Positions 56,785 to 64,000 of a stretch of 64,000 nucleotides of DNA are shown here, piece after piece (positions within the stretch are counted from its first letter, which is position 1; each line of letters opens with the position of its first letter). The translations under genes and the position numbers were made by a program. The DNA comes from Vibrio rotiferianus CAIM 577 = LMG 21460 (GTDB lineage Bacteria; Pseudomonadota; Gammaproteobacteria; Enterobacterales; Vibrionaceae): positions 1-64,000 of the forward strand of contig NZ_APHW01000010.1 of assembly GCF_002741985.1 (NCBI RefSeq), written 5' to 3'. The notes under the pieces are model-generated. The model was not told the DNA's origin. It made no database searches and saw nothing but the letters and a program-made list of their open reading frames with translations.

Positions 56785-57285
56785 TTATGCACTAAAGATT
56801 TGCGCCAGTTCGTTTGCACACAAGTGGTATTGACGAGGGCAGTTGCGCCAAGTTTTTAGCATGCGACGGTATTTGTCTAGCATTGGCATTTGGCTATTGA
56901 AGTGATGGTCCGCTTTATCAAATTGAGGGTAAAGACCTTCTGAATCCACTAGGAAGCGTACGTAATGCACTTGTTGTGCTTCCGTTGCGATATCAAAGCC
57001 AAGAAATTGAAGACGACGTTGATCTACATTACTACGCTCTTCATCATCCAGCATTTTGTGCGACTCTTGCATTGCATGGTACATCTCCATGATGTCGATG
57101 ATTTCACGACATTCAGTTTCAGTTATGCAGCCAAAATCTTTGTTCAACTCGCGCATCTGTAGCTCGTAACCACGCTCCACAATCGTTTGTAGACGCTCGT
57201 ATTTAGCCGCGTTGTTAGGGTCAAGCTGAGACATTAGGTTGTACTGGTTTGATAGGATCAAACGTTGAGCGTTTGACATTTCCAT
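56785..57285 (-). CDS. yfbU: YfbU family protein
   Basis: This 166-residue cytoplasmic protein is clearly the YfbU family: [20 protein letters not shown] at the start, [19 protein letters not shown], and the C-terminal [19 protein letters not shown]. coli YfbU has nearly the same length. Function is not settled; overproduction is reported to be toxic in E. coli. Monocistronic with its own terminator. Confidence 0.93.
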   Translation of the reverse strand: MEMSNAQRLILSNQYNLMSQLDPNNAAKYERLQTIVERGYELQMRELNKDFGCITETECREIIDIMEMYHAMQESHKMLDDEERSNVDQRRLQFLGFDIATEAQQVHYVRFLVDSEGLYPQFDKADHHFNSQMPMLDKYRRMLKTWRNCPRQYHLCANELAQIFSA

Positions 57286-57443
57286 GGTGACCTCACTAAA
57301 TAATCTAATACATTTTTAATGTGCTTAGGTTAACGTTTCGGACGAAGGTGAAACATGATCTCAACACATATTTAATATGAAAAATGGCAAGAATTATCGA
57401 ATCTAGCCAGTTTACAAACACCGTATTAACGAGTGATTACAGC

Positions 57444-58109
57444 TTATTTATGGTAATGGTTGTATATGTAATCTCGGTCTGAGAATACCCTAAGCCATTC
57501 AGGTTTGAAAACCGTCAAAACAGCCAGTGACATTCCGTTGAGAAGCCCTTCAGGGAAGGCAAGCAGTGGGACAAAAATGAAATAATTGTGCTGGATAGTT
57601 TGCCACTCGTAATGACCCATAGAAAGATGATAAAAAGAGTTTATCAGTAGGTGGAGACTGCCAGTAAGAGCGCCATTGAAAAAACCAGCGACAAAGATGA
57701 AGATAAATATGTTTCGAGGAAGGTATTGATAGCTAAGTAGAAAAATGAAGTAGCTAATTAGTATTGGCGCCAATGCTGAAAGTATAAGCGTACTCGGTAA
57801 CATCGATAGTGGTATGCCATGAATCAGGTGATTAATAAACATGGCAGGAATACAGAGCAAAAATGCCATGCGCCAGCCATACATCATGGTGAGTGTGGTG
57901 AGAGCGAGAAAATGTATCTGTAGGCCTTCCTTTATGCCTGCTTGTGCAGACCATAAAACACTTAGAGTGAAGAGAGTTGCAAAGACTAAGTGTTGAAATG
58001 GCTTCTCTTGTTCCATTTTAGGCCAAACGACTTTTCGCCAATCGGGTAGACAATAAACGACAGCGACCCAGCAAACAATGATGACCGAAACGAAATTAAA
58101 CCAATCCAT
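57444..58109 (-). CDS. CbiM-like energy-coupling membrane protein
   Basis: This 221-residue polytopic protein has about six to seven membrane segments and the signature GIKEGLQIHFLALTTLTMMY and PAMFINHLIHG, resembling the CbiM/ECF substrate-binding family (COG3235). The usual CbiN/Q/O partners are not adjacent and the N-terminal metal-binding MHI motif of true CbiM is absent. Cobalt or nickel transport is therefore unproven. ATG 58109 (MDWFNFV) is preferred over TTG 58121. Confidence 0.7.
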   Translation of the reverse strand: MDWFNFVSVIIVCWVAVVYCLPDWRKVVWPKMEQEKPFQHLVFATLFTLSVLWSAQAGIKEGLQIHFLALTTLTMMYGWRMAFLLCIPAMFINHLIHGIPLSMLPSTLILSALAPILISYFIFLLSYQYLPRNIFIFIFVAGFFNGALTGSLHLLINSFYHLSMGHYEWQTIQHNYFIFVPLLAFPEGLLNGMSLAVLTVFKPEWLRVFSDRDYIYNHYHK

Positions 58110-58245
58110 GTGTTGTCCCAACGCTTTTCCAGTGAACTTTACTTACTGTTTAATATCCCTAATACGTCTAACATGAGTTGGATAGGGCACAAAACCTGTT
58201 AGTTAGTTCGACTAGTTTGTACGAAACATATGCCGACGTATAGGT

Positions 58246-58276
58246 AAAAAAATACCAGCAAGTTGCTGGTATTTTT
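58246..58276 (-). terminator. Terminator of pflA
   Basis: The stem AAAATACCAGCAA/TTGCTGGTATTTT is followed by T-rich sequence on the minus strand. Confidence 0.88.
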
Positions 58277-58301
58277 AATCTATTCAATAACCTGATATGA
58301 C

Positions 58302-59042
58302 TTAGTATTTCACATTTGCGTGATATTGGGAAAGGATTGACTGGATTTCATCCATTGTCTCTTTTGATGGTGGATTTACACCCTCAAGTGGGTATTCAAT
58401 GCCCAACGCTTCCCATTTATGTGCACCAAGTTTGTGGTAAGGAAGAAGCTCTACCTTCTCAATATTGTCCATATCTTTAATGAACTCGCCCAGCATGTGT
58501 GCTGCTTCTGGTTCGTCTGTGTAGCCAGGAACCACTACATAACGAATCCAAGTCTTTTGACCAATCTTATGTAGGTAACGAGCAAAGTCTAAAACACGAC
58601 GGTTAGACACACCGATAAAATCTTGGTGGATCTCATCTTTCATGTGTTTTAGGTCAAGCATGACTAAGTCTGTCGCATCCAGTACTTCATCGATAACGTC
58701 AGTATGCTTGCGAATGTAGCCGTTTGTATCCAAACACGTGTGGATCCCTTCGGCTTGAGCAGCTCGGAAGAAATCACGCACGAACTCTGGTTGAAGCATT
58801 GCTTCGCCACCAGAGCAAGTAATGCCACCACCTGATGCGTTCATGAAATGACGGTAGGTTTTTGCTTCAGAAATAATTTCATCAACCGTCACTTCTTTAC
58901 CATCATGAGTATCCCATGTATCACGGTTATGGCAATACTTACAGCGCATTAAGCAACCTTGCAAGAAGACGATAAAACGAATACCAGGTCCGTCTACGGT
59001 ACCACATGACTCAAATGAGTGAATACGACCAGTTGTTGACAT
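58302..59042 (-). CDS. pflA: Pyruvate formate-lyase activating enzyme
   Basis: This 246-residue radical-SAM enzyme makes the glycyl radical on PflB. The 4Fe-4S motif CLMRCKYC (CxxxCxxC, about residues 30-37) is intact, with the family start [20 protein letters not shown]. Later motifs include [13 protein letters not shown] (SAM binding) and CLDTNGYI. It lies downstream of pflB but is separated from it by lpxR. Confidence 0.96.
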   Translation of the reverse strand: MSTTGRIHSFESCGTVDGPGIRFIVFLQGCLMRCKYCHNRDTWDTHDGKEVTVDEIISEAKTYRHFMNASGGGITCSGGEAMLQPEFVRDFFRAAQAEGIHTCLDTNGYIRKHTDVIDEVLDATDLVMLDLKHMKDEIHQDFIGVSNRRVLDFARYLHKIGQKTWIRYVVVPGYTDEPEAAHMLGEFIKDMDNIEKVELLPYHKLGAHKWEALGIEYPLEGVNPPSKETMDEIQSILSQYHANVKY

Positions 59043-59146
59043 CTTTTGCTCTCATTTTTAATAAATTCTGACCGTTATTTTATTACAAATTGAAGGGTTA
59101 AAACAGTCTAAGAGGGCTTTCGATAGCTATATAGTGGGGAAAGAAA

Positions 59147-59172
59147 GCGGCGAAAGAATGCACTCACGCCGC
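59147..59172 (-). terminator. Weak terminator after lpxR
   Basis: GCGGCG/CGCCGC has a 14-nt loop and TTTCTTT follows on the minus strand. The large loop makes this uncertain. Confidence 0.4.
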
Positions 59173-59186
59173 ATCTAGAGTTTTAT

Positions 59187-60164
59187 TTAGAAGAAGGCGA
59201 ATAACGAGAGAGAACCGGTGCCATAAACGTCGGTTTGAGCTTCTTTGTAATCAGGTGTTTTTACCGTGAACGTTAAGCTTGCGCCATAGTTTTGATTGTA
59301 CCAAGTCGCGCCAGCAACCGCGCTAGCTTGCCAGTTCTGTAACGTTACATCATATTGTTCAGAGGGCTCTGGAAGAGCAGAACGGTCACCTTCAATGGTA
59401 ATGTCATTGAAACGGTAGCGACCTTCGAATCCGGTAAACAAGAACCAGCTAGAGGTGCTTTTGGCCAGCATACTTGCGTGGAATGGGCTTTCAACACTGA
59501 TATTCGCGGCGCCAATGCTGTTGCCTAGGTTTGTGCCCCAACGGAATATTACACCTTGAGATACATCGCTGCGGAAATTCCCCGCGTTAATGTCGTTTAC
59601 ATTGGTGATCTCCCACTGTGTGCTTTCACCTTCACTGCGCATCAGTTTGTTGAATGCACGGTAGCCAACGCTAAAAGCAATTTCGTCATCGATTTGATAC
59701 TCCCAGCCTTGAGGATCTGTTGAGCCTGTAATGCCGTGAACGATTTGTTGTGCTTTCTCAGACAGTGAGCTTTCACCTGTTGCGCCAATAGTAAAGTTAT
59801 AGCGAACCGCTTGGTCAGGGGTGAGTGAGATATAGTTGATTTCAGTATGCAAGTAACCGGCGTAAGGGCGATCATTAATGAGAGGGTAGTCAGCTTCAAT
59901 GTCACTTGGAGTATACATTTTGTGGCCGAGCACGATTTCAATCTTGTCTACGTTATTTTGGCTGTTGTCATTTAGTGTGAGCCACTTCCACTCTGAGTCT
60001 TCACGCAGCTTTTCGGTAGCGTACGAGAGGAATAGACCGTTGGTATAGTCTTGGTCCACACCAAATATTCCGTCGTTATCTAGCGTGAAGGAAACTGTGG
60101 ATTTAGAAGAAGCGAAGGCAGGAGAAGCTATCAAAGCCACAATGATATATTTATTAAGTTTCAT
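59187..60164 (-). CDS. lpxR: Lipid A 3'-O-deacylase LpxR-like (DUF2219)
   Basis: This 325-residue outer-membrane enzyme removes the 3'-acyloxyacyl group from lipid A, which lowers TLR4 stimulation in Salmonella. It has a signal peptide ending PAFA, then FTLDNDGIFGVDQDYTNGLF, carrying the active-site asparagine/aspartate region of LpxR. The conserved VHGITGSTDPQGWEYQ contains the catalytic histidine region. It ends in FAFF, a barrel C-terminus. The start at 60164 (MKLNKYII) is where the signal begins; an in-frame ATG at 60200 is also possible. It is transcribed in the same direction as pflB and pflA, between them. Confidence 0.88.
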   Translation of the reverse strand: MKLNKYIIVALIASPAFASSKSTVSFTLDNDGIFGVDQDYTNGLFLSYATEKLREDSEWKWLTLNDNSQNNVDKIEIVLGHKMYTPSDIEADYPLINDRPYAGYLHTEINYISLTPDQAVRYNFTIGATGESSLSEKAQQIVHGITGSTDPQGWEYQIDDEIAFSVGYRAFNKLMRSEGESTQWEITNVNDINAGNFRSDVSQGVIFRWGTNLGNSIGAANISVESPFHASMLAKSTSSWFLFTGFEGRYRFNDITIEGDRSALPEPSEQYDVTLQNWQASAVAGATWYNQNYGASLTFTVKTPDYKEAQTDVYGTGSLSLFAFF

Positions 60165-60248
60165 AGGCGTTTTTGTGAGGATTTTCCGCATCATACTCAA
60201 GTTATGCTAGAAAATCTCAGGGTGGGTCACAACTTCGAACCAAGATAA

Positions 60249-60283
60249 TAAAAAAGGCTGACGCATTGCTGCGTCAGCCTTTC
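60249..60283 (-). terminator. Terminator of pflB
   Basis: The perfect stem AAAGGCTGACGCA/TGCGTCAGCCTTT has a TTGC loop and a T run on the minus strand. Confidence 0.92.
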
Positions 60284-60315
60284 AGTTATCACTCAAAGTG
60301 CTACTTCAATGAGTC

Positions 60316-62592
60316 TTATAGAGACTCAGTGAATGTACGTGCGATTACGTCAGCTTGTTGCTCTGCAGTTAGAGAGTTGAAGCGTACAGCGTAACCAGAT
60401 ACACGGATTGTTAGCTGAGGGTATTTCTCTGGGTGCTTAACAGCGTCTTCTAGAGTTTCGCGGTTAAGTACGTTCACGTTAAGGTGTTGACCACCTTCAA
60501 TGCCAGATTCGTGGTGGAAGTAACCATCCATTAGACCAGCTAGGTTAGCGCGTTGTGAACCTTCATCTTTACCTAGAGCGTTAGGTACGATAGAGAACGT
60601 GTAAGAGATACCATCTTTAGCGTGAGCAAACGGTAGTTTACCTACAGACGTTAGAGACGCTACAGCACCTTTTTCGTCACGACCGTGCATTGGGTTAGCA
60701 CCTGGTGCGAAAGGAGCACCTGCGCGACGACCGTCAGGCGTGTTACCAGTCTTCTTACCGTATACCACGTTTGAAGTGATAGTTAGGATAGACTGAGTTG
60801 GGATTGCATCACGGTAAGTCTTAAGCTGACGAATCTTGTTCATGAATACTTCAACAAGTTCACAAGCGATATCATCTACGCGAGCATCGTTGTTACCGAA
60901 TTTAGGGTAGTCGCCTTCGATTTCGAAGTCGATTGCTACGCCATCTTCGTCACGAACTGGTTTAACTTTCGCGAATTTGATTGCAGATAGTGAGTCAGCA
61001 GCAACAGATAGACCAGCGATACCACAAGCCATAGTACGACGAACGTCACGGTCATGTAGAGCCATTAGTGCAGCTTCGTAGCTGTACTTGTCGTGCATGA
61101 AGTGAATGCTGTTTAGTGCAGTCACGTACTGCTTAGCTAGCCAATCCATGAAGTGGTCTAGTTTGCCCCAAACATCGTCGAAGTCTAGAACTTCGTCAGT
61201 GATCTTAGGCATTTGAGGACCAACTTGGATCTTCAGTTTCTCATCCACACCGCCGTTGATAACGTATAGAAGAGTCTTAGCTAGGTTAGCGCGAGCGCCG
61301 AAGAACTGCATGTGCTTACCAATGATCATTGGAGATACACAACATGCGATTGCGTAATCATCAGACTCGAAGTCTGGACGCATTAGATCGTCGTTCTCGT
61401 ACTGGATTGATGAAGTATCGATAGATACTTTCGCACAGAACTTCTTGAAGCCTTCAGGTAGCTGCTCAGACCAAAGAACAGTGATGTTTGGCTCTGGAGA
61501 AGGACCCATTGTGTATAGAGAGTTTAGGAAACGGAAGTTTGAACGCGTAACTAGCGTACGACCGTCAAGACCCATACCACCCATAGACTCTGTTGCCCAG
61601 ATTGGGTCGCCAGAGAATAGATCATCGTACTCAGGAGTACGTAGGAAACGAACCATACGTAGTTTCATTACGAAGTGGTCGATCATTTCCTGTGCATCAA
61701 CTTCAGTGATCTTGCCTGCTGCAATATCACGCTCGATGTACACGTCTAGGAACGTAGAAGTACGACCTAGAGACATAGCTGCGCCGTTTTGTGATTTAAC
61801 AGCTGCTAGGTAACCGAAGTAAGTCCATTGGATTGCTTCTTGTGCTGTTTCAGCTGGACGAGAGATGTCACAGCCGTATTTCTCAGCCATAACTTTCATT
61901 TGGCCAAGTGCACGGTGCTGCTCAGCGATTTCTTCGCGAAGCTGCATAGTCATCTGTAGATCTTCACCGTTCTCAAAACGCTCTTGTAGAGACTTGAATT
62001 GAGCCAGTTTGTCTTTCATTAGACGGTCGATACCGTAAAGAGCAACACGACGGTAGTCACCGATGATACGACCACGGCCGTAAGCATCTGGAAGACCAGT
62101 TAGAACGCCTGATTTACGACATGCTAGGATATCTGGAGTGTAGATATCGAATACGCCAGCGTTGTGTGTTTTGCGGTATTCTGTGAAGATTTTCTTAACT
62201 TGTGGATCAAGCTCGCGATCGTAAGCTTTGCAAGAACCTTCAACCATACGGATACCACCGTTAGGGATGATTGCACGCTTAAGAGGAGCTTCAGTTTGTA
62301 GACCTACGATAGTTTCTAGGTCTTTTTCGATGTAGCCTGCATCGTGAGCAGTGATGGTAGAGATAACTGAAGTATCGAAATCAACAGGAGCGTGAGTCGC
62401 GTTCTCTTGTTTGATACCTTCCATTACCTTAGCCCAAAGCTTGTTAGTCGCTTCAGTACCTTCAGAAACTAGGAAAGATTCGTCGCCTTCGTACGGAGTG
62501 TAGTTCTTCTGAATGAAATCACGAACGTTTACTTCGTTTTGCCAGTCGCCTGCAGCAAAACCTTCCCAAGCTTTAGCAAATTGCTCTGCCAT
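60316..62592 (-). CDS. pflB: Formate acetyltransferase (pyruvate formate-lyase)
   Basis: This 758-residue glycyl-radical enzyme converts pyruvate and CoA to acetyl-CoA and formate anaerobically. The catalytic cysteine pair is in IACCVSPM and the radical glycine in RVSGYAVRF near the C-terminus. The N-terminus [20 protein letters not shown] and the length are those of PflB. ATG is preceded by AAAGGTAGGT. It has its own terminator, so lpxR and pflA are transcribed apart. Confidence 0.97.
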   Translation of the reverse strand: MAEQFAKAWEGFAAGDWQNEVNVRDFIQKNYTPYEGDESFLVSEGTEATNKLWAKVMEGIKQENATHAPVDFDTSVISTITAHDAGYIEKDLETIVGLQTEAPLKRAIIPNGGIRMVEGSCKAYDRELDPQVKKIFTEYRKTHNAGVFDIYTPDILACRKSGVLTGLPDAYGRGRIIGDYRRVALYGIDRLMKDKLAQFKSLQERFENGEDLQMTMQLREEIAEQHRALGQMKVMAEKYGCDISRPAETAQEAIQWTYFGYLAAVKSQNGAAMSLGRTSTFLDVYIERDIAAGKITEVDAQEMIDHFVMKLRMVRFLRTPEYDDLFSGDPIWATESMGGMGLDGRTLVTRSNFRFLNSLYTMGPSPEPNITVLWSEQLPEGFKKFCAKVSIDTSSIQYENDDLMRPDFESDDYAIACCVSPMIIGKHMQFFGARANLAKTLLYVINGGVDEKLKIQVGPQMPKITDEVLDFDDVWGKLDHFMDWLAKQYVTALNSIHFMHDKYSYEAALMALHDRDVRRTMACGIAGLSVAADSLSAIKFAKVKPVRDEDGVAIDFEIEGDYPKFGNNDARVDDIACELVEVFMNKIRQLKTYRDAIPTQSILTITSNVVYGKKTGNTPDGRRAGAPFAPGANPMHGRDEKGAVASLTSVGKLPFAHAKDGISYTFSIVPNALGKDEGSQRANLAGLMDGYFHHESGIEGGQHLNVNVLNRETLEDAVKHPEKYPQLTIRVSGYAVRFNSLTAEQQADVIARTFTESL

Positions 62593-62812
62593 GACATACC
62601 TACCTTTTTAGTAGAAAAAAATACGTACTGCTTCGCCGTTGAGCCAGCTATCTCCATTGTTACATGGAGAACAGTACACTCTTAATGAATAACAATATTT
62701 ATAGTCTTAAATAAGAATATTTGGGTAATAAAACTATAAATATTGTCACTAGTACTAATGTGGGTTCTTCCCAACCACAATTCAAGGCTACACTAAAAAA
62801 TTTTTGCAAACC

Positions 62813-62826
62813 TTAAACTAAATCAA
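62813..62826. promoter_or_regulatory. Candidate FNR half-site upstream of pflB
   Basis: TTAAACTAAATCAA matches TTGAT-N4-ATCAA at the right half and partly at the left. pfl is FNR/ArcA-activated in E. coli. Confidence 0.35.
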
Positions 62827-62852
62827 TAAATCCTAAAAAATCTCGATAAAAA

Positions 62853-62876
62853 TGGGGTAGCGACAAGCGCTACCCA
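62853..62876 (-). terminator. Terminator of the DUF3360 gene
   Basis: The stem GGGTAGCG/CGCTACCC has an ACAAG loop and TTTTT on the minus strand side. Confidence 0.85.
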
Positions 62877-62898
62877 CACATTTTTTGAAAGGATGGTA

Positions 62899-64000
62899 TT
62901 AAAGCCAAGCTTTAATGCCATATTGTCCTTCTAGCATACCTACTGCAAGCATAGCGACCAAACAGATAATCAGTACACCTACAGGGATCACAATCTTGTC
63001 GACAAATGAAAGGCGAGCCGCACGCTCTTTGTCACCAATTAGACCGTTGTTGTCTAGCAGCATAGTTAGTGCCCAAGCAAGTACAGGGTTAACAACCGCT
63101 GAACCGAAGATACAGATACCGGCAGCTTGAGAATCTTTCGAGTCTTTTACCATTTGCATACCAGCTTCAAGTAGCGGTAGAGATACACCTACTAGAAGAG
63201 CAACACGCATCACTGGTGGCCATACCGCGATATCCATTGGGAAGCCAAGGATCGCGATGATCATAACTAGAAGACCTAGAAGGATAGCACCACCAGGGAT
63301 AGGGCGTTTTGCGATCGCTGCTGGGATCATGTAAGTACCCCAAGATGAAGTGATGTTACCACCACCTACTGCTGTACCTACCATCTGACGGATAGAACAC
63401 ATAGTCATCGTGTCATCAACGTCCATCAGTACTTTTTCAGTCTTTTTAGGGTAGTTCAGTTCTTGGAAGATACGGTGACCTAGGAAGTCAGGAGACCACA
63501 TTGCCACGGCAAGGATTGCAAATGGTAGCGATGCGATGAAGTGTTCCATGTTAGGAAGACCTAGCATCCAACCTTCTTCAGTGCTGCCCCACCAGTAAAC
63601 TGGGTTTAGGTTAGGAAGACCTGTTTCAGTGACGAATTTAATATCGAAACCAGCACCTAGCACTAGAGCGATCGCAAGACCGGTGAAAGCACACACTGGG
63701 ATTGCTAACCAACGTTTGTTTACTTTTGCAAGGAATGCGTATAGCGCGATAGTGACGGCTAGTACAATAAGACCAACGTAACCCATGCTGCCAGCTTCAA
63801 CGGTAGAAGATTGTAGGCCAACTGCCCAATCTTGAATCGAAGTGATCTGGCTCATGGTACCCGTTAAGCCCAAGAAGATAAGCAAGCCACCGGCCGTACC
63901 TTCTGAGGTGAGGTTCACCAGTTTAGAGCCACCTTTCAAGGCACTCAATAAAAGACCGAATACACCGATTAGAATTGCCAATGCAAGAGGGTGAGCACCA
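62899..64000 (-). CDS. DUF3360 family permease (partial, 5' end outside)
   Basis: At least 367 residues of a polytopic inner-membrane protein are present, with about nine membrane segments here. DUF3360 is common in vibrios, resembles nucleobase/sulphate-type permeases and has unknown substrate. Notable parts are FVTETGLPNLNPVYWWGSTE, MCSIRQMVGTAVGGGNITSS and SAVVNPVLAWALTMLL. The reading frame stays open to the window edge (GAHPLALAILIGVFG), so the start lies beyond 64000. A location upstream of pflB suggests no more than neighbourhood. Confidence 0.78.
   Translation of the reverse strand, partial: GAHPLALAILIGVFGLLLSALKGGSKLVNLTSEGTAGGLLIFLGLTGTMSQITSIQDWAVGLQSSTVEAGSMGYVGLIVLAVTIALYAFLAKVNKRWLAIPVCAFTGLAIALVLGAGFDIKFVTETGLPNLNPVYWWGSTEEGWMLGLPNMEHFIASLPFAILAVAMWSPDFLGHRIFQELNYPKKTEKVLMDVDDTMTMCSIRQMVGTAVGGGNITSSWGTYMIPAAIAKRPIPGGAILLGLLVMIIAILGFPMDIAVWPPVMRVALLVGVSLPLLEAGMQMVKDSKDSQAAGICIFGSAVVNPVLAWALTMLLDNNGLIGDKERAARLSFVDKIVIPVGVLIICLVAMLAVGMLEGQYGIKAWL

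Larger units (their letters stand above)
62593..62898. other. pflB upstream region, 306 bp
   Basis: It is AT-rich and probably holds several pflB promoters. There is a perfect 7-bp hairpin (TCTCCAT/ATGGAGA, 62651-62670) in the leader and an FNR-like sequence listed separately. The right end has the terminator of the DUF3360 gene. Confidence 0.5.

Overview
The window reads as chromosome I of a Vibrio, probably of the Harveyi clade (V. parahaemolyticus/campbellii/alginolyticus-like). The evidence is the gene content and order: hinT-ycfL-lpoB-thiK-ycfP-ndh, plzB-mfd-csiV, lolCDE, comEC-msbA-lpxK-ycaR-kdsB, prkA-yeaH-spoVR, pflA/pflB with lpxR, the Vibrio-type CARF nuclease next to a chemoreceptor, and an alkyltransferase-like protein close to V. 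parahaemolyticus Atl as I remember it. Species was not determined. Nearly everything is core genome; I see no prophage, insertion sequence, integron or CRISPR array.

Layout. 1-255: two tandem tRNA-Tyr genes with a stringent-type promoter. 0.5-8 kb: an RND efflux pair, a tiny prepilin-like protein, an outer-membrane barrel, a DUF1244 protein, and a cysteine-synthase-like enzyme divergent from an Lrp/DecR-type regulator. 8-16.5 kb: a lipoprotein with nine Ig-like repeats, tesB/ybaY/atl, an unknown membrane protein, and a diguanylate cyclase with two periplasmic solute-binding modules. 16.6-25.8 kb: 4.5S RNA, an RNA methyltransferase, ferredoxin, a flavoprotein, a CBS protein, a MATE pump, zntA under a MerR/ZntR-type promoter, and udp under a class II CRP promoter. 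26-29.3 kb: a stand-alone Card1/Can2-like CARF nuclease (DUF1887) and a chemoreceptor. 29.5-35.8 kb: hinT to ndh, with a perfect FNR box before ndh. 35.8-51.4 kb: GNAT, csiV, mfd, plzB, lolCDE, DUF2062, comEC, msbA, lpxK, ycaR, kdsB. 51.5-64 kb, mostly minus strand: the spoVR/yeaH/prkA stress operon, yfbU, a CbiM-like protein, pflA, lpxR, pflB and a partial DUF3360 permease.

Themes. Envelope biogenesis dominates: LolCDE (lipoprotein release), MsbA/LpxK/KdsB (lipid A and Kdo), LpxR (lipid A deacylation), and LpoB and CsiV (activators of the two class A PBP pathways). Anaerobic and respiratory control is visible at ndh and pflB. Metal and nucleoside control is visible at zntA and udp.

Data quality. 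Six genes carry apparent single- or double-base indels, all inside G/C homopolymers: the Ig-repeat lipoprotein, thiK, mfd, comEC, spoVR and yeaH. Long runs have gained bases and short runs have lost them. Sequencing or assembly error is the most likely cause; slippage or phase variation at the G7-G8 tracts is the alternative.
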